Shown here: one piece after another, positions 8,129 through 17,446 of the stretch
How the letters are laid out: the number at the start of each line of letters is the position of its first letter
Position numbering within the stretch: the first letter of the stretch is position 1
From: an uncultured Bacteroidales bacterium
Lineage (GTDB): Bacteria > Bacteroidota > Bacteroidia > Bacteroidales > Bacteroidaceae
Direction of reading: 5' to 3'
Length of the DNA stretch: 38,810 nt
Assembly: GCA_902802265.1 (NCBI GenBank)
Contig: CADCLN010000028.1
Span: 1-38,810 of the forward strand
Made by a program: the position numbers and the translations under genes
The notes under the pieces: generated by a model
Told to the model about the DNA's origin: nothing
The model's database searches: none
Seen by the model: only the letters and a program-made list of their open reading frames with translations

Positions 8129-8998
8129 TCACTTTACCCGACGAAGGGTAATGACATTGATTTCCGGCCATGCGCCATAGCGGAAGGGAATGAGGCAGCC
8201 CACCCCTTCGCTGACGTTCAGCACCTGTGCCCCTTCTACGTATGTGCCCGTCCATTCTGGATAGACCCAACTGACGGGTGACCAACCGAAAACCTTGAAT
8301 TGCCCAGCATGGGTATGCCCCGAAAGGGTCAGCTGTATGGAGGTCTTTCCGGTAATATCGTGCCGCCAATGCGTAGGGTCGTGACTGAGCAATATCGTGA
8401 AGTCGCCAGGATGAATGCCCTGCATCGCTTTGGGCAGGTTGGCGAGCTTCGGGAATCGCAATTTTGCATACCCTTGATTCTCCACTCCAGCAATATAGAT
8501 ATGACTATTGCCACGAGTGATTTTTGCATGGTCGTTGAGCAACATCGTCCAACCATAACTACGTTGCCGACGAATCAGTTCAAGTTTGTCCTTCAATCGT
8601 TCACTATTGGTAAAGGAATGGGTATAAAGCGCATAGTCGTGATTCCCCAAGATGGAGTAAACACCATCGGGTGCAGTGATTTCGGAAAGCATACACTGAA
8701 AACCATCCAGTTCCTTCGATTGCCTGTTCACCAAATCGCCCGTAAAAACAACCACATCAGGGTGCTGGTCATTGATCAAATCCGCGATGCGTTGCACTTC
8801 AATTTCATGTCCACCACGGAAGGTTCCGATATGAAGGTCGGAAAACTGCACAATCTTATAGCCATCAAACGCGGCAGGCAAATCGAAGAATCCTATTGTC
8901 TGCTGATGCACCTGATAACGAAAACGCCCCAGATAGTAGCCATAGCACCACAAGAAAACGAGGAATAGCGCACAAGCCATCCAACAGATATGCATCAT
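8129..8998 (-). CDS. Membrane-anchored calcineurin-like metallophosphoesterase
   Basis: With the start at the ATG 8998 the protein has 289 residues: one N-terminal hydrophobic helix (about 4-24) and a metallophosphoesterase domain. The dimetal motifs are complete: FSDLHIG (Asp54, His56), FTGDLV (Gly87-Asp88), GNHDY (118-122), LLSHDP and LSGHTHAG near the C terminus. This set matches the YaeI/YkuE group of membrane-associated phosphoesterases, some of which act on UDP-diacylglucosamine-type lipids; the substrate here is unknown. The reading frame stays open upstream to 9133, but that extension overlaps the pyrC end and precedes the natural membrane helix, so I trimmed it. It lies between pyrC and plsC in one operon, which would suit a role in envelope lipid metabolism. 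Confidence 0.9.
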   Translation of the reverse strand: MMHICWMACALFLVFLWCYGYYLGRFRYQVHQQTIGFFDLPAAFDGYKIVQFSDLHIGTFRGGHEIEVQRIADLINDQHPDVVVFTGDLVNRQSKELDGFQCMLSEITAPDGVYSILGNHDYALYTHSFTNSERLKDKLELIRRQRSYGWTMLLNDHAKITRGNSHIYIAGVENQGYAKLRFPKLANLPKAMQGIHPGDFTILLSHDPTHWRHDITGKTSIQLTLSGHTHAGQFKVFGWSPVSWVYPEWTGTYVEGAQVLNVSEGVGCLIPFRYGAWPEINVITLRRVK

Positions 8999-9059
8999 TC
9001 TATGTTTTCTTTCTTTAATCAAAGGTTGTGAGATTTTGAAGTTATATAGGGTTGTGAGG

Positions 9060-10400
9060 TCAGTGATTAAACACCAGTTCCTTTCCCCGAATTCCATCCA
9101 CGACAATGCCGTCGCAATAGGCTGTTTTGCCATTCACCATAGTACGGCGTACTCGCCATTTGAAAGTACGTTCATCCATCGGTGTCCAGCCACACTTCGT
9201 GTAATACCTTCCAGCCATCACCTGCCAATTCGCATTCGGTTCGACCAAAACAAGGTCAGCATAATAGCCGGAACGAATGAAGCCGCGCTTCTCGATATGG
9301 AACAACTTGGCAGGGTTATGGCTCATGAGGTCAGGCACCCGCACAATGGGCAACACGCCTGCATCGACCATTTCAAGCATAGAAACAAGCGAGAACTGAA
9401 TCATCGGCATACCCGAAGCAGCCTTCAGTGCCCCACCCTCTTTCTCGCTCAGCAAATGGGGAGCATGGTCGGTAGCCACCACGTCGATCAATCCATTCGT
9501 CAAAGCTTTTCGCAAGGCAGCTTGGTCTTCGGATGTTTTCACCGAAGGGTTACACTTTATCTTCGTTCCCAAGCGGTCGTAATCCTCCGTGGAAAACATC
9601 AGATGGGCAATGACCACTTCTGCCGTAATGCGCTTTTCGGCAAGGGGCTTCGTTTCAAACAGGGACAATTCCTTCGCCGAAGAAACATGGGCGATGTGCA
9701 ATCTTGCCCCCGTCTCCTTGGCCAACTGCACCGCAAAGGATGACGATTTATAGCAAGCCTCCACACTGCGTATGCGAGAATGGTAACGCACAGGGAAATC
9801 GTTCTGCCCCTTATATTTCTTGCGGAACATCTTGATGTTATGATTGATAATACCCGTGTCCTCGCAGTGAGCCATCAGCAGCAGCGGCGAAGTCTTGAAC
9901 AACTTAAAGAGTGCCTCTTCCTTATCGACCAGCATATTGCCCGTACTGCTACCCATAAACACCTTCACACCTGGCACACGGTTACGGTCCAGCTGCGGCA
10001 GCAGATCGGCATTGTCATTCGTCGCTCCGAAATAGAAGCTGTAATTCACACGACTCTTGTTTCGGGCAATGTTGAACTTATGGTTCAAGTCTTCCAATGT
10101 AACCGTTTGCGGGTTGGTGTTCGGCATGTCCATATACGAAGTGACACCACCAGCGGCAGCAGTTCGGCTTTCGCTGGCAATGTCAGCCTTATAGTCAAAA
10201 CCTGGTTCCCGAAAATGCACGTGGTCATCGATTACGCCAGGGAAAAGATACAGCCCCGTAGCATCAATCTCATTCTCGTAAGTCTGTGTAGAATCGTCAG
10301 TCGTCAATACGCTCTGAATCATTTCGTCCTCAATCACGACTGAGCCTACAAACAACTTGCCCTCGTTGACGATGGTTGCATTTCTGATGATTGTTCTCAT
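9060..10400 (-). CDS. pyrC: Dihydroorotase
   Basis: A 446-residue cyclic amidohydrolase catalysing interconversion of carbamoyl-aspartate and dihydroorotate in pyrimidine synthesis. Zinc and catalytic residues are visible: DDHVHFREPG (His60, His62), the carboxylated lysine in VKVFMGS (Lys146), AHCED (His178), HIAHVSS (His235, His238) and VVATDHAPH (Asp311). This pattern and length are those of the long dihydroorotase class also found in Gram-positives, not the short E. coli type. The chosen ATG at 10400 overlaps the TGA of the upstream glycosyltransferase as ATGA, so translational coupling is likely; the upstream in-frame extension to 10427 lies inside that gene. Confidence 0.95.
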   Translation of the reverse strand: MRTIIRNATIVNEGKLFVGSVVIEDEMIQSVLTTDDSTQTYENEIDATGLYLFPGVIDDHVHFREPGFDYKADIASESRTAAAGGVTSYMDMPNTNPQTVTLEDLNHKFNIARNKSRVNYSFYFGATNDNADLLPQLDRNRVPGVKVFMGSSTGNMLVDKEEALFKLFKTSPLLLMAHCEDTGIINHNIKMFRKKYKGQNDFPVRYHSRIRSVEACYKSSSFAVQLAKETGARLHIAHVSSAKELSLFETKPLAEKRITAEVVIAHLMFSTEDYDRLGTKIKCNPSVKTSEDQAALRKALTNGLIDVVATDHAPHLLSEKEGGALKAASGMPMIQFSLVSMLEMVDAGVLPIVRVPDLMSHNPAKLFHIEKRGFIRSGYYADLVLVEPNANWQVMAGRYYTKCGWTPMDERTFKWRVRRTMVNGKTAYCDGIVVDGIRGKELVFNH

Positions 10401-11143
10401 TTCGCTTTCGGATACTTCTTGAACCACCCATCCAGGCGGAGTCTGATTACACCGAAGAAGGCTTCACCAAATATTCCGCTATTCATCTTGCTTACGCCTT
10501 CCACTCGGTTCACAAAAACAACGGGCACTTCCTTGATGCGGAAACCGCACTTGTAGGTAGTGAACTTCATCTCTATCTGGAATGCATAGCCCTTGAAACG
10601 TATGGAGTCAAGGTCGATGGTCTCGAGCACCCGACGTTTATAGCACTTAAAACCAGCCGTCGTGTCGTGTACCTTAAACCCTGTGACAAACCGCACATAT
10701 AGACTGGCAAAATAGGACATGAGCACACGTCCCATCGGCCAGTTGACCACATTCACACCTGTAATATACCGCGAACCAATCGCCAAATCATACCCCTCGT
10801 CGGCACAAGCACTGTAGAGTCTTGGCAAATCGGACGGAGCATGGCTGAAGTCCGCATCCATCTCAAAAATATAGTCATACTGATGGGCAATGCTCCATTT
10901 GAAACCAGCAATATATGCCGTACCCAAACCTTGCTTGCCGGCACGTTCAATCAAAAACAGGCGGTCGGCAAACTCTTCCTGCATCAGTCGCTTCACAATG
11001 TCGGCAGTGCCGTCGGGCGACCCATCGTCAATGATCAGGATGTGGAAACACTTCTCCAGTCCGAATACCGCACGGATAATTTTTTCCACATTCTCCTTCT
11101 CGTTGTAAGTAGGAATAATTACTATACTGTCACTTTGATTCAT
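10397..11143 (-). CDS. Polyprenol-phosphate mannosyltransferase-like GT2 glycosyltransferase
   Basis: A 248-residue GT-A fold glycosyltransferase of the DPM1 (dolichol-phosphate mannose synthase) type. It shows the nucleotide-binding IIPTYNEKENV (9-19), the acidic loop IIDDGSPDGT (37-46), the metal-site MDADFSH (95-101) and GSRYITGVNVVNWPMGR, typical of polyprenol-phosphate sugar transferases. There is no C-terminal membrane domain, so it is the single-domain form. The expected reaction is transfer of mannose (or another hexose) from a nucleotide sugar to undecaprenyl phosphate, giving a donor used outside the inner membrane, for example in protein O-glycosylation or LPS modification. The ATG at 11143 is preferred because the longer frame crosses the -7 promoter element. 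It is the first gene of the operon with pyrC, the phosphoesterase and plsC. Confidence 0.9.
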   Translation of the reverse strand: MNQSDSIVIIPTYNEKENVEKIIRAVFGLEKCFHILIIDDGSPDGTADIVKRLMQEEFADRLFLIERAGKQGLGTAYIAGFKWSIAHQYDYIFEMDADFSHAPSDLPRLYSACADEGYDLAIGSRYITGVNVVNWPMGRVLMSYFASLYVRFVTGFKVHDTTAGFKCYKRRVLETIDLDSIRFKGYAFQIEMKFTTYKCGFRIKEVPVVFVNRVEGVSKMNSGIFGEAFFGVIRLRLDGWFKKYPKAK

Positions 11144-11167
11144 GATACTATCATTCCGTATTGGCTG

Positions 11168-11175
11168 CAAAGATA
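11168..11175 (-). promoter_or_regulatory. Candidate -7 element (TATCTTTG) for the glycosyltransferase-pyrC operon
   Basis: The minus strand reads TATCTTTG, matching TAnnTTTG, 24 bp before the glycosyltransferase ATG and within the 64-bp gap after mfd. It would drive the four-gene unit ending at the 7327-7367 hairpin. Confidence 0.5.
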
Positions 11176-11207
11176 ATAGAAATCTTTCATTTAACCCACT
11201 TCGCAGC

Positions 11208-14200
11208 TCACTTTTTTTCTATTTCCTCTAATATTTTCACAGCAGCAGCAATGGTTTTAACATCTTTTACAAGCAAAGAACGTCTATCGCCATCCCTCAG
11301 TTTCGTTTCGCGGGGATGCCACGAAGCGTATGAAATGATTTTACTGAAGGCTTCGCTCTGATAATACAGACTGCTGAAATTGCTTGGCAAATACAACGCC
11401 ATACGTCCCTGCTTCATCGACACCTTTTCGATGCCCAGCCGCTTTCCAGCCCATTTCAGCTGCATCACCTTTATCAGTTCCTCACCCACTTCGGGTATCT
11501 GTCCGAAACGGTCTGTCAGTCTGCTGCGATAGGCATCAATCTGCCGTTGATCGGTGAAGCCGTCCAGTTCTCTGTACAAAGCCATCCTTTCACCGCTGCT
11601 CGGCACATATTCTTCGGGCAAGAATGCAGGAATGTCGCTTTCTATATTTGTTTCATCCACAAACGTTTCACCCGAAATCACACCCTCCTCATTCTTCGTC
11701 TCCTCTGCATACAGTTCCGCAAACTCAGTCTCTCTCAACTCTGCCACAGCCTCGTTCAGCACCTTCTGATACGTCTCGTAACCCAAATCGGCAATAAATC
11801 CCGACTGCTCAGCACCCAGCATATTACCTGCTCCACGAATATCCAAATCCTGCATGGCAATATGAATGCCGCTACCCAAATCCGAGAAATTTTCAATGGC
11901 CTGCAAACGGCGGCGTGCATCGTCGGGCAGTGAAGCCAGCGGCGGAGCAATCAGGTAGCAGAAAGCCTTTCGGTTGCTGCGTCCAACTCGGCCCCTCATT
12001 TGGTGCAAATCGCTCAGTCCGTAAGTGTTAGCCGCATTGATAATGATTGTGTTCGCATTCGGCACATCAATGCCATTCTCCACAATCGTCGTCGAAATCA
12101 TCACATCATAATCGTAATTCATGAAGTCCAGCACAATCTTCTCCAGTTCCTCTGGATTCATCCGTCCATGCCCCACACAAACACGAGCATCTGGCACATA
12201 CTTCTGCACCATCTCTGCCAAACTCTGCAAATTGTTAATGCGGTTGTTCACAATAAACACCTGACCATTGCGGCTCATCTCAAAATTGATAGCCTCAGCA
12301 AACACCTCTGGTGAAAACGTATGTACTTCCGTCTGAATGGGATAGCGGTTTGGTGGCGGAGTCTGAATCACCGACAAATCCCTCGCTCCCATCAACGAAA
12401 ACTGCAAGGTTCTCGGTATCGGCGTTGCCGTCATCGTCAGCGTATCTACATTCACCTTCATCTGCCTCAACTTCTCCTTCACAGCCACACCGAATTTCTG
12501 TTCCTCGTCAATGATAAGCAAACCCAAATCTTTAAACTTCACAGCCTTGCCTATCAACTTATGCGTCCCAATCACAATGTCCACACTGCCGTCAGCCAAT
12601 CCCTGCAAAATCTCCTTCTGCTGTTTGGCAGTACGAGCACGGCTCAAATACTCAATCTTCACGGGGAAATCCTTCAGTCGCTTCGTAAACGTCTGGAAAT
12701 GCTGATATGCCAACACCGTTGTAGGCACCAGCACAGCCACCTGCTTACCATCCGTAGCAGCCTTGAAAGCAGCACGTATCGCCACCTCCGTCTTTCCGAA
12801 ACCCACATCGCCACACACCAATCTGTCCATCGGACGCTCCTTCTCCATGTCTGCCTTCACCTCCTGCGTTGCCTTCAGCTGGTCAGGTGTATCTTCATAC
12901 ACAAAACTTGCCTCCAGCTCATGCTGCATATACCCATCAGGACTATATGCAAAGCCACGCTCCTGCCGGCGTTTGGCATACAGACGAATCAAGTCGCGGG
13001 CAATGTCCTTCACTTTCGTCTTCACCCGCTCTTTCATCCGCTCCCAGGCACCACTGCCCAACTTGCTCACACGCGGAGGCTCACCCTCCTTGCCTTTATA
13101 TTTCGACACCTTGTGCAAGGCATGGATACTCACATAAATCGTACCACCATCGTGGTAAGTAATCTTTATCTTCTCCACCATCGCCCCATTCTCAGGTACC
13201 CTCACCAGTCCGCCGAACCGACCGATGCCATGATCCATGTGCACCACATAGTCGCCCAGTTCAAACTGCTGAATCTCCTTCAACGTCAACGCCACCTTGC
13301 CCTTCCTGGCCTTGTCTGACTTCAGGTTGTACTTATGGTAACGGTCAAACAGCTGATGGTCTGTAAAATAACACCTCTTCTGACTTACATCCACAAACCC
13401 TTCGTGGATAGCTTTGTTCACAGGCTCAAACCTGATTTGTTCAAACTCTTCATTGCCCATCGAACTGAAGATGTCCCTCAAACGTTCAATCTGCTTCTCC
13501 GAGTCGGCAAAAATGCAGATGCCATACCCCTCACTTTGCAACCTGAGAAACTCCTGCTTCACCAAATCAAAATTCTTGTGGAAAAGCGGTTGAGGCAACG
13601 TATTGAACTGGATGTCACCACCCTGTGCTCTCAACTCCACCAGCCGGAAAGCCGAAACACCCTTCACAAAAGCCTCGCCCTGCAACATCACATGTTCCTT
13701 CAGCATGTCATTGCCCTGCCCCAACGCTTTGTCTTCCGTGAAAGCCTGTGCCGAAAAACCTTCCTTATAAATCTGTTCCACCTTTTCACACACATACACC
13801 AGGTCGTGGCTCACCACCACCGTGTCCTTCGGCAAAAACTCCAGAAACGACACATAGTCCGTTTCCGTCAGGTTCAACTCCGGCACCACCGTCATCGTCT
13901 CCACTTTCTCCTGCGACAACTGACTCTGCACATCAAACGTGCGGATGCTGTCTATTTCATCCCCGAAAAAATCCAAACGATAGGGCGTTTCGTTAGCATA
14001 CGAATAAATGTCCACGATGCTTCCACGCACCGCAAACTGACCTGGTTCATACACATAGTCCACAGGCTTCATGCCCAGTTCCACCAACTTTTTCTCCAGC
14101 ACATTCAAGTCAAACACACCGCCAACCCGCATCGTCACCGTATTCACCGACAAGTCACGTTTCGACACCACCTTTTCAGCCACAGCGTCGGGGTAAGTCA

Positions 14201-14576
14201 CCAGCGACAGCCCCCTTTCACCGCTCTGCAACCTTGTCAGCACTTCCGTCCTTAAAATCTCGTTGGCAGCATCCCGCTGATTATAACGGATAGCCCTGCG
14301 ATACGACGACGGGAAAAACAACACCCTCTCATCGCCCAGCATTTGCACCAGGTCATGGTAGAAATACCCAGCTTCGTCGACATCATCCATCACAAACAAC
14401 AGTGTCTCATCGCCCAGACCACCTTCCCGACGCAAAGCAGCAAAAAACAATGCGGCTGACGAACCCTTCAGTCCGCCAACCCGCAATCTGTCAGTCTTGC
14501 TGTTCGTTAATGCTTTTCCAAGCGACTTCGCCTCCTTCGTAGAGGCCATCTGTTTAAGAAGAATGTCTGTAAGCAC
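11208..14576 (-). CDS. mfd: Transcription-repair coupling factor
   Basis: A protein of about 1122 residues that removes RNA polymerase stalled at DNA lesions and recruits UvrA. In order: N-terminal UvrB-like module with GGLKGSSAALFFAAL, the RNA polymerase interaction (CarD-like) domain FELGDYVVHMDHGIGRF near residue 440, the RecG-like translocase with Walker A CGDVGFGKTEVAIRAAF near 590, the Walker B DEEQ in LLIIDEEQKFGV near 690, motifs NGIDVPNANTIIINAA and QMRGRVGRSNRKAFCYL, and the C-terminal TRCF domain (from about residue 955). I propose the GTG at 14576: it gives an N-terminal helix of the usual family length before the conserved LGKAL. The ATG at 14549 and the ATG at 14627 are alternatives; the latter adds an unusual 17-residue extension. 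Function is certain, start is not. Confidence 0.96.
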   Translation of the reverse strand: MLTDILLKQMASTKEAKSLGKALTNSKTDRLRVGGLKGSSAALFFAALRREGGLGDETLLFVMDDVDEAGYFYHDLVQMLGDERVLFFPSSYRRAIRYNQRDAANEILRTEVLTRLQSGERGLSLVTYPDAVAEKVVSKRDLSVNTVTMRVGGVFDLNVLEKKLVELGMKPVDYVYEPGQFAVRGSIVDIYSYANETPYRLDFFGDEIDSIRTFDVQSQLSQEKVETMTVVPELNLTETDYVSFLEFLPKDTVVVSHDLVYVCEKVEQIYKEGFSAQAFTEDKALGQGNDMLKEHVMLQGEAFVKGVSAFRLVELRAQGGDIQFNTLPQPLFHKNFDLVKQEFLRLQSEGYGICIFADSEKQIERLRDIFSSMGNEEFEQIRFEPVNKAIHEGFVDVSQKRCYFTDHQLFDRYHKYNLKSDKARKGKVALTLKEIQQFELGDYVVHMDHGIGRFGGLVRVPENGAMVEKIKITYHDGGTIYVSIHALHKVSKYKGKEGEPPRVSKLGSGAWERMKERVKTKVKDIARDLIRLYAKRRQERGFAYSPDGYMQHELEASFVYEDTPDQLKATQEVKADMEKERPMDRLVCGDVGFGKTEVAIRAAFKAATDGKQVAVLVPTTVLAYQHFQTFTKRLKDFPVKIEYLSRARTAKQQKEILQGLADGSVDIVIGTHKLIGKAVKFKDLGLLIIDEEQKFGVAVKEKLRQMKVNVDTLTMTATPIPRTLQFSLMGARDLSVIQTPPPNRYPIQTEVHTFSPEVFAEAINFEMSRNGQVFIVNNRINNLQSLAEMVQKYVPDARVCVGHGRMNPEELEKIVLDFMNYDYDVMISTTIVENGIDVPNANTIIINAANTYGLSDLHQMRGRVGRSNRKAFCYLIAPPLASLPDDARRRLQAIENFSDLGSGIHIAMQDLDIRGAGNMLGAEQSGFIADLGYETYQKVLNEAVAELRETEFAELYAEETKNEEGVISGETFVDETNIESDIPAFLPEEYVPSSGERMALYRELDGFTDQRQIDAYRSRLTDRFGQIPEVGEELIKVMQLKWAGKRLGIEKVSMKQGRMALYLPSNFSSLYYQSEAFSKIISYASWHPRETKLRDGDRRSLLVKDVKTIAAAVKILEEIEKK

Positions 14577-14754
14577 GAGCAAAAAGTTGAACGAAAAGCA
14601 CGGTGTCCCTGCTTGGATAGAGCGCACGCGGCTTCATGGAGACAATTTTAGACTTTCTTCGTTGTAAGGGAGTAGAATTTACCATAGGCAATCACAGTTT
14701 TAATTCCATTTTCATACTGAGGCTATCTCTAATATTCTAAACGCAACAACCCCC

Positions 14755-15963
14755 TCATTTATTATTCAACCGAATAAAATATTTTATCCGAGGCTGTGTC
14801 AGCATCTCCTCACGCCATGCCTGCAAATAAGTAAACCACTCATCTGCCGAATGATAGCCTTCCTCCTCCATGTCTGCACAAAACGTCACATAATACTTCA
14901 GGAAATGCTGCTTATTCAACCGCAACTTGCACATGTATTGCAAAGAATCCTCAGCCGTTCCTGCAAAAAACGCCTCCGGCACATACACACCCAGCCCCAC
15001 AGCCTCCGGCTTATACAACTCCTTCTTCCCGTAGTCAGGATAATCCGAACCCCACGACGCCGCCAGCCCGTTCTGCCGTGTCCAGCCCACAGGATCAGCA
15101 CCCACCTTCTGCACACCCGTGCACAGTTGCCAATGCCGCAGTGCACCGTCGGCCTGCACCTGAACTTCCACCTCCCTGTGCCCTGCATACATAATATAAC
15201 GAGTCACGACATGATTGCCATTCCAGCCCATATCCTTCATCTCCACCACCGTGCGCAACGGACCATACGCCACCACACGCTGTCCCCTCAATTTCACATC
15301 TTCAATCAACACAGGACCACCATCCTTGAACTCCCTCAACGTGCCACAACCCATGCTGCCGCCAGCCCACAACACATCATTCCCATAACCAGCATCCAAA
15401 TCCTCCTGCACACTGTAGAAATGAGTCTTCTCCAACTCCAACTGCCGCTTACGCTTGCCATAAAGGTCGATGTTCTGCCGATTATCCACATACACACGGT
15501 AAGCCGTCAATTCACTCTCAAACTCTGCCCCGTGCGGATACACATCTTTGAAAATATAACTGTCCCCTGGAGCCTCAATGCCCTGAATCGTCGGCAACTT
15601 CCCATACTTATCATTCAGTCCCATGTGCACATACACCCTCGGCTCATACACCTTCTGCACCCCACGGCTGCTGATGCTCACCTTGTACTTCCGCGTCTGC
15701 ATCGCCTGCACATCAGCCAGGAATACCACCTCGTCCACCTTAAAATCGCCATCCATATCATCCAACTGGCAAGGCACCTCCCGCCCATTCAACGTCACCC
15801 GAGCCGACGCCACATCAAAATGCACCATCCTTACATCCACCACCACAGGCACATCTCGCCTGTTTATCATCGAACCATTCTTCACACGCACCGTAAACGT
15901 GCGCTGCTGTGCCACAACCACCTGGCTCAGCACAAAAAACAATATAATCCAAAACTTTCTCAT
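14755..15963 (-). CDS. Secreted DUF4861-type protein
   Basis: A 402-residue secreted protein. The signal peptide is MRKFWIILFFVLSQVVVAQ, with the start taken at the ATG 15963 (two in-frame upstream ATGs would only lengthen the n-region). The body begins with a beta-sandwich (FTVRVKNGSM..RRDVPVVVDVRM, VTLNGREVPCQLDDMDGD) and continues with large beta-rich repeats containing YPHGAEFESELTAYRVYVDN, LWAGGSMGCGTLREF and VVTRYIMYAGHREVEV. This fits DUF4861, a family common in Bacteroidota polysaccharide-utilization loci near pectin or uronic-acid lyases. No such lyase or SusC/SusD lies beside it here, so its substrate cannot be inferred from context. It is divergent from mtaB. Confidence 0.8.
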   Translation of the reverse strand: MRKFWIILFFVLSQVVVAQQRTFTVRVKNGSMINRRDVPVVVDVRMVHFDVASARVTLNGREVPCQLDDMDGDFKVDEVVFLADVQAMQTRKYKVSISSRGVQKVYEPRVYVHMGLNDKYGKLPTIQGIEAPGDSYIFKDVYPHGAEFESELTAYRVYVDNRQNIDLYGKRKRQLELEKTHFYSVQEDLDAGYGNDVLWAGGSMGCGTLREFKDGGPVLIEDVKLRGQRVVAYGPLRTVVEMKDMGWNGNHVVTRYIMYAGHREVEVQVQADGALRHWQLCTGVQKVGADPVGWTRQNGLAASWGSDYPDYGKKELYKPEAVGLGVYVPEAFFAGTAEDSLQYMCKLRLNKQHFLKYYVTFCADMEEEGYHSADEWFTYLQAWREEMLTQPRIKYFIRLNNK

Positions 15964-16052
15964 AAACATAAAGTTCTTATTAAACAACCCATTTTGCGGC
16001 TATGCTACCAGCCGACGGGAGGTATAACCATGCTTTTAACCATAAATTTCTG

Positions 16053-16060
16053 CAAAAATA
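16053..16060 (-). promoter_or_regulatory. Candidate -7 element (TATTTTTG) for the DUF4861 gene
   Basis: The minus strand reads TATTTTTG, matching TAnnTTTG, 89 bp upstream of the ATG at 15963. It forms a divergent promoter pair with the element at 16104. Pattern evidence only. Confidence 0.45.
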
Positions 16061-16103
16061 AGAGTTTCATTTCAAATAATCACACAAAAATCCAAAAAAT
16101 CCG

Positions 16104-16111
16104 TAACTTTG
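16104..16111 (+). promoter_or_regulatory. Candidate -7 element (TAACTTTG) for mtaB
   Basis: TAACTTTG matches TAnnTTTG and lies 18 bp before the ATG at 16130, implying a very short leader. No -33 box is evident. Confidence 0.5.
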
Positions 16112-16129
16112 CCGAAAAATCACATATCC

Positions 16130-17434
16130 ATGATTGATTCCAGCATTTTACAAGACAAAAAAGCCGCCTACTTTACCCTCGGTTGCAAACTCAACTTCGC
16201 AGAAACCTCCACCATCGGCCAAAACCTCAAAGCCTACGGCGTACAGACCGTCCAGAAAGGCCAGCAAGCCGACATCTGCATCATCAACACCTGCTCCGTC
16301 ACCGAAGTAGCTGACCAGAAATGCCGCCAAGCCATCCGCCGCCTCGTCCGCAGCCACCCCCACGCCCTCGTCATCGTCACCGGCTGCTACGCCCAGCTCC
16401 AGCCCCAGCAAATCAGCGAAATGCCAGGTGTGGACCTCGTATTCGGCACCGACCGCAAAGGAGACATCATACCCGCCATCATGCAAAAACTGTCCGAACA
16501 TTCAGAATATACCGACCACTCCAGCTCTTTCCCCTTCTTCCCCTCCTGCTCCCACGGCGACCGCACCCGCTACTTCCTCAAAGTGCAAGACGGCTGCAAC
16601 TACTTCTGCACCTACTGCACCATTCCCCTTGCCCGAGGCCGTTCCCGCAACGGCAGCATCCAAAGCCTCGTCGAGCAAGCCCGCAATGTTGCACAGGAAG
16701 GAGGCAGGGAAATCGTCATCACCGGCGTCAACATCGGCGACTTCGGGCGCACCACAGGCGAAACATTCCTACAGCTCATCCAGCAACTTGACCAGGTTGA
16801 AGGCATAGATCGATACCGCATCTCCAGCATCGAGCCCAACCTGCTCACCGACGAAATCATCGACTTCTGCGCCCACTCCCGCCACTTCATGCCACACTTC
16901 CACATACCCCTGCAGTCAGGCTCCGACCATGTACTCCAACTCATGCACCGCCGCTACGACACCGCCCTATTCCGCCACCGCATAGAACACATCAAGCAAC
17001 TCATGCCTCACTGCTTCATCGGCGTAGATGTCATCGTCGGCACACGCGGCGAGACAGCCGAACACTTTGAAGAATCACGCCAGTTCATCCAGTCCCTGCC
17101 CATCAGCCAACTCCATGTCTTCTCCTACTCCGAGCGCCCAGGCACCCGTGCCCTGCAAATCCCCCATATTGTCAGCCCGCAGGAAAAGCATGAACGCAGC
17201 CAGCAACTGCTCGCCCTCAGCGACGAAAAACTCCGCCAGTTCTATACCGCCCACATCGGGCAGACCCGTCCCGTCCTCATTGAACATGCCCCCCGCACAA
17301 AACCCATGCACGGCTTCACCGACAACTACATCCGTGTAGAAATACCCAACACCCCAGCCCTTGCTGGCAACATCCAGAACGTCACCCTCGGCGACTTCAC
17401 AACGACGGGCGACGCACTCACCGGCATTCTGTAG
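16130..17434 (+). CDS. mtaB: tRNA threonylcarbamoyladenosine methylthiotransferase (MtaB)
   Basis: A 434-residue radical-SAM methylthiotransferase predicted to add a 2-methylthio group to t6A37 of tRNA. The N-terminal MTTase domain has the three cluster cysteines Cys19 (TLGCKLN), Cys55 (NTCSVT) and Cys86 (VTGCYAQL). The radical-SAM CX3CX2C motif is Cys156, Cys160, Cys163 in QDGCNYFCTYCTIPLARG. The C-terminal TRAM-like region follows about residue 370. The TLGCKLN start and the overall length place it in the MtaB group rather than MiaB or RimO. I start at the ATG 16130 (MIDSSI), downstream of the -7 element that the longer frame would run through. The coding strand is exceptionally C-rich: 32 C against 11 G in 16321-16380. 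Confidence 0.93.
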   Translation: MIDSSILQDKKAAYFTLGCKLNFAETSTIGQNLKAYGVQTVQKGQQADICIINTCSVTEVADQKCRQAIRRLVRSHPHALVIVTGCYAQLQPQQISEMPGVDLVFGTDRKGDIIPAIMQKLSEHSEYTDHSSSFPFFPSCSHGDRTRYFLKVQDGCNYFCTYCTIPLARGRSRNGSIQSLVEQARNVAQEGGREIVITGVNIGDFGRTTGETFLQLIQQLDQVEGIDRYRISSIEPNLLTDEIIDFCAHSRHFMPHFHIPLQSGSDHVLQLMHRRYDTALFRHRIEHIKQLMPHCFIGVDVIVGTRGETAEHFEESRQFIQSLPISQLHVFSYSERPGTRALQIPHIVSPQEKHERSQQLLALSDEKLRQFYTAHIGQTRPVLIEHAPRTKPMHGFTDNYIRVEIPNTPALAGNIQNVTLGDFTTTGDALTGIL

Positions 17435-17446
17435 GGGGAGTAGGAC

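Noticed and set aside
8999-9133. Upstream extension of the metallophosphoesterase to 9133
   Set aside because: It would overlap the pyrC end by 74 bp and place 45 hydrophilic residues before the membrane helix; the ATG at 8998 fits better.
12321-14255. Long plus-strand open frames (12321-13319 and 13335-14255) opposite mfd
   Set aside because: They translate to His/Arg/Leu-rich sequence with no family resemblance and lie fully within the mfd coding region.
14851-16137. 428-residue plus-strand open frame opposite the DUF4861 gene
   Set aside because: Low-complexity His/Ile/Leu composition and a full overlap with a signal-peptide-bearing gene mark it as a shadow frame.
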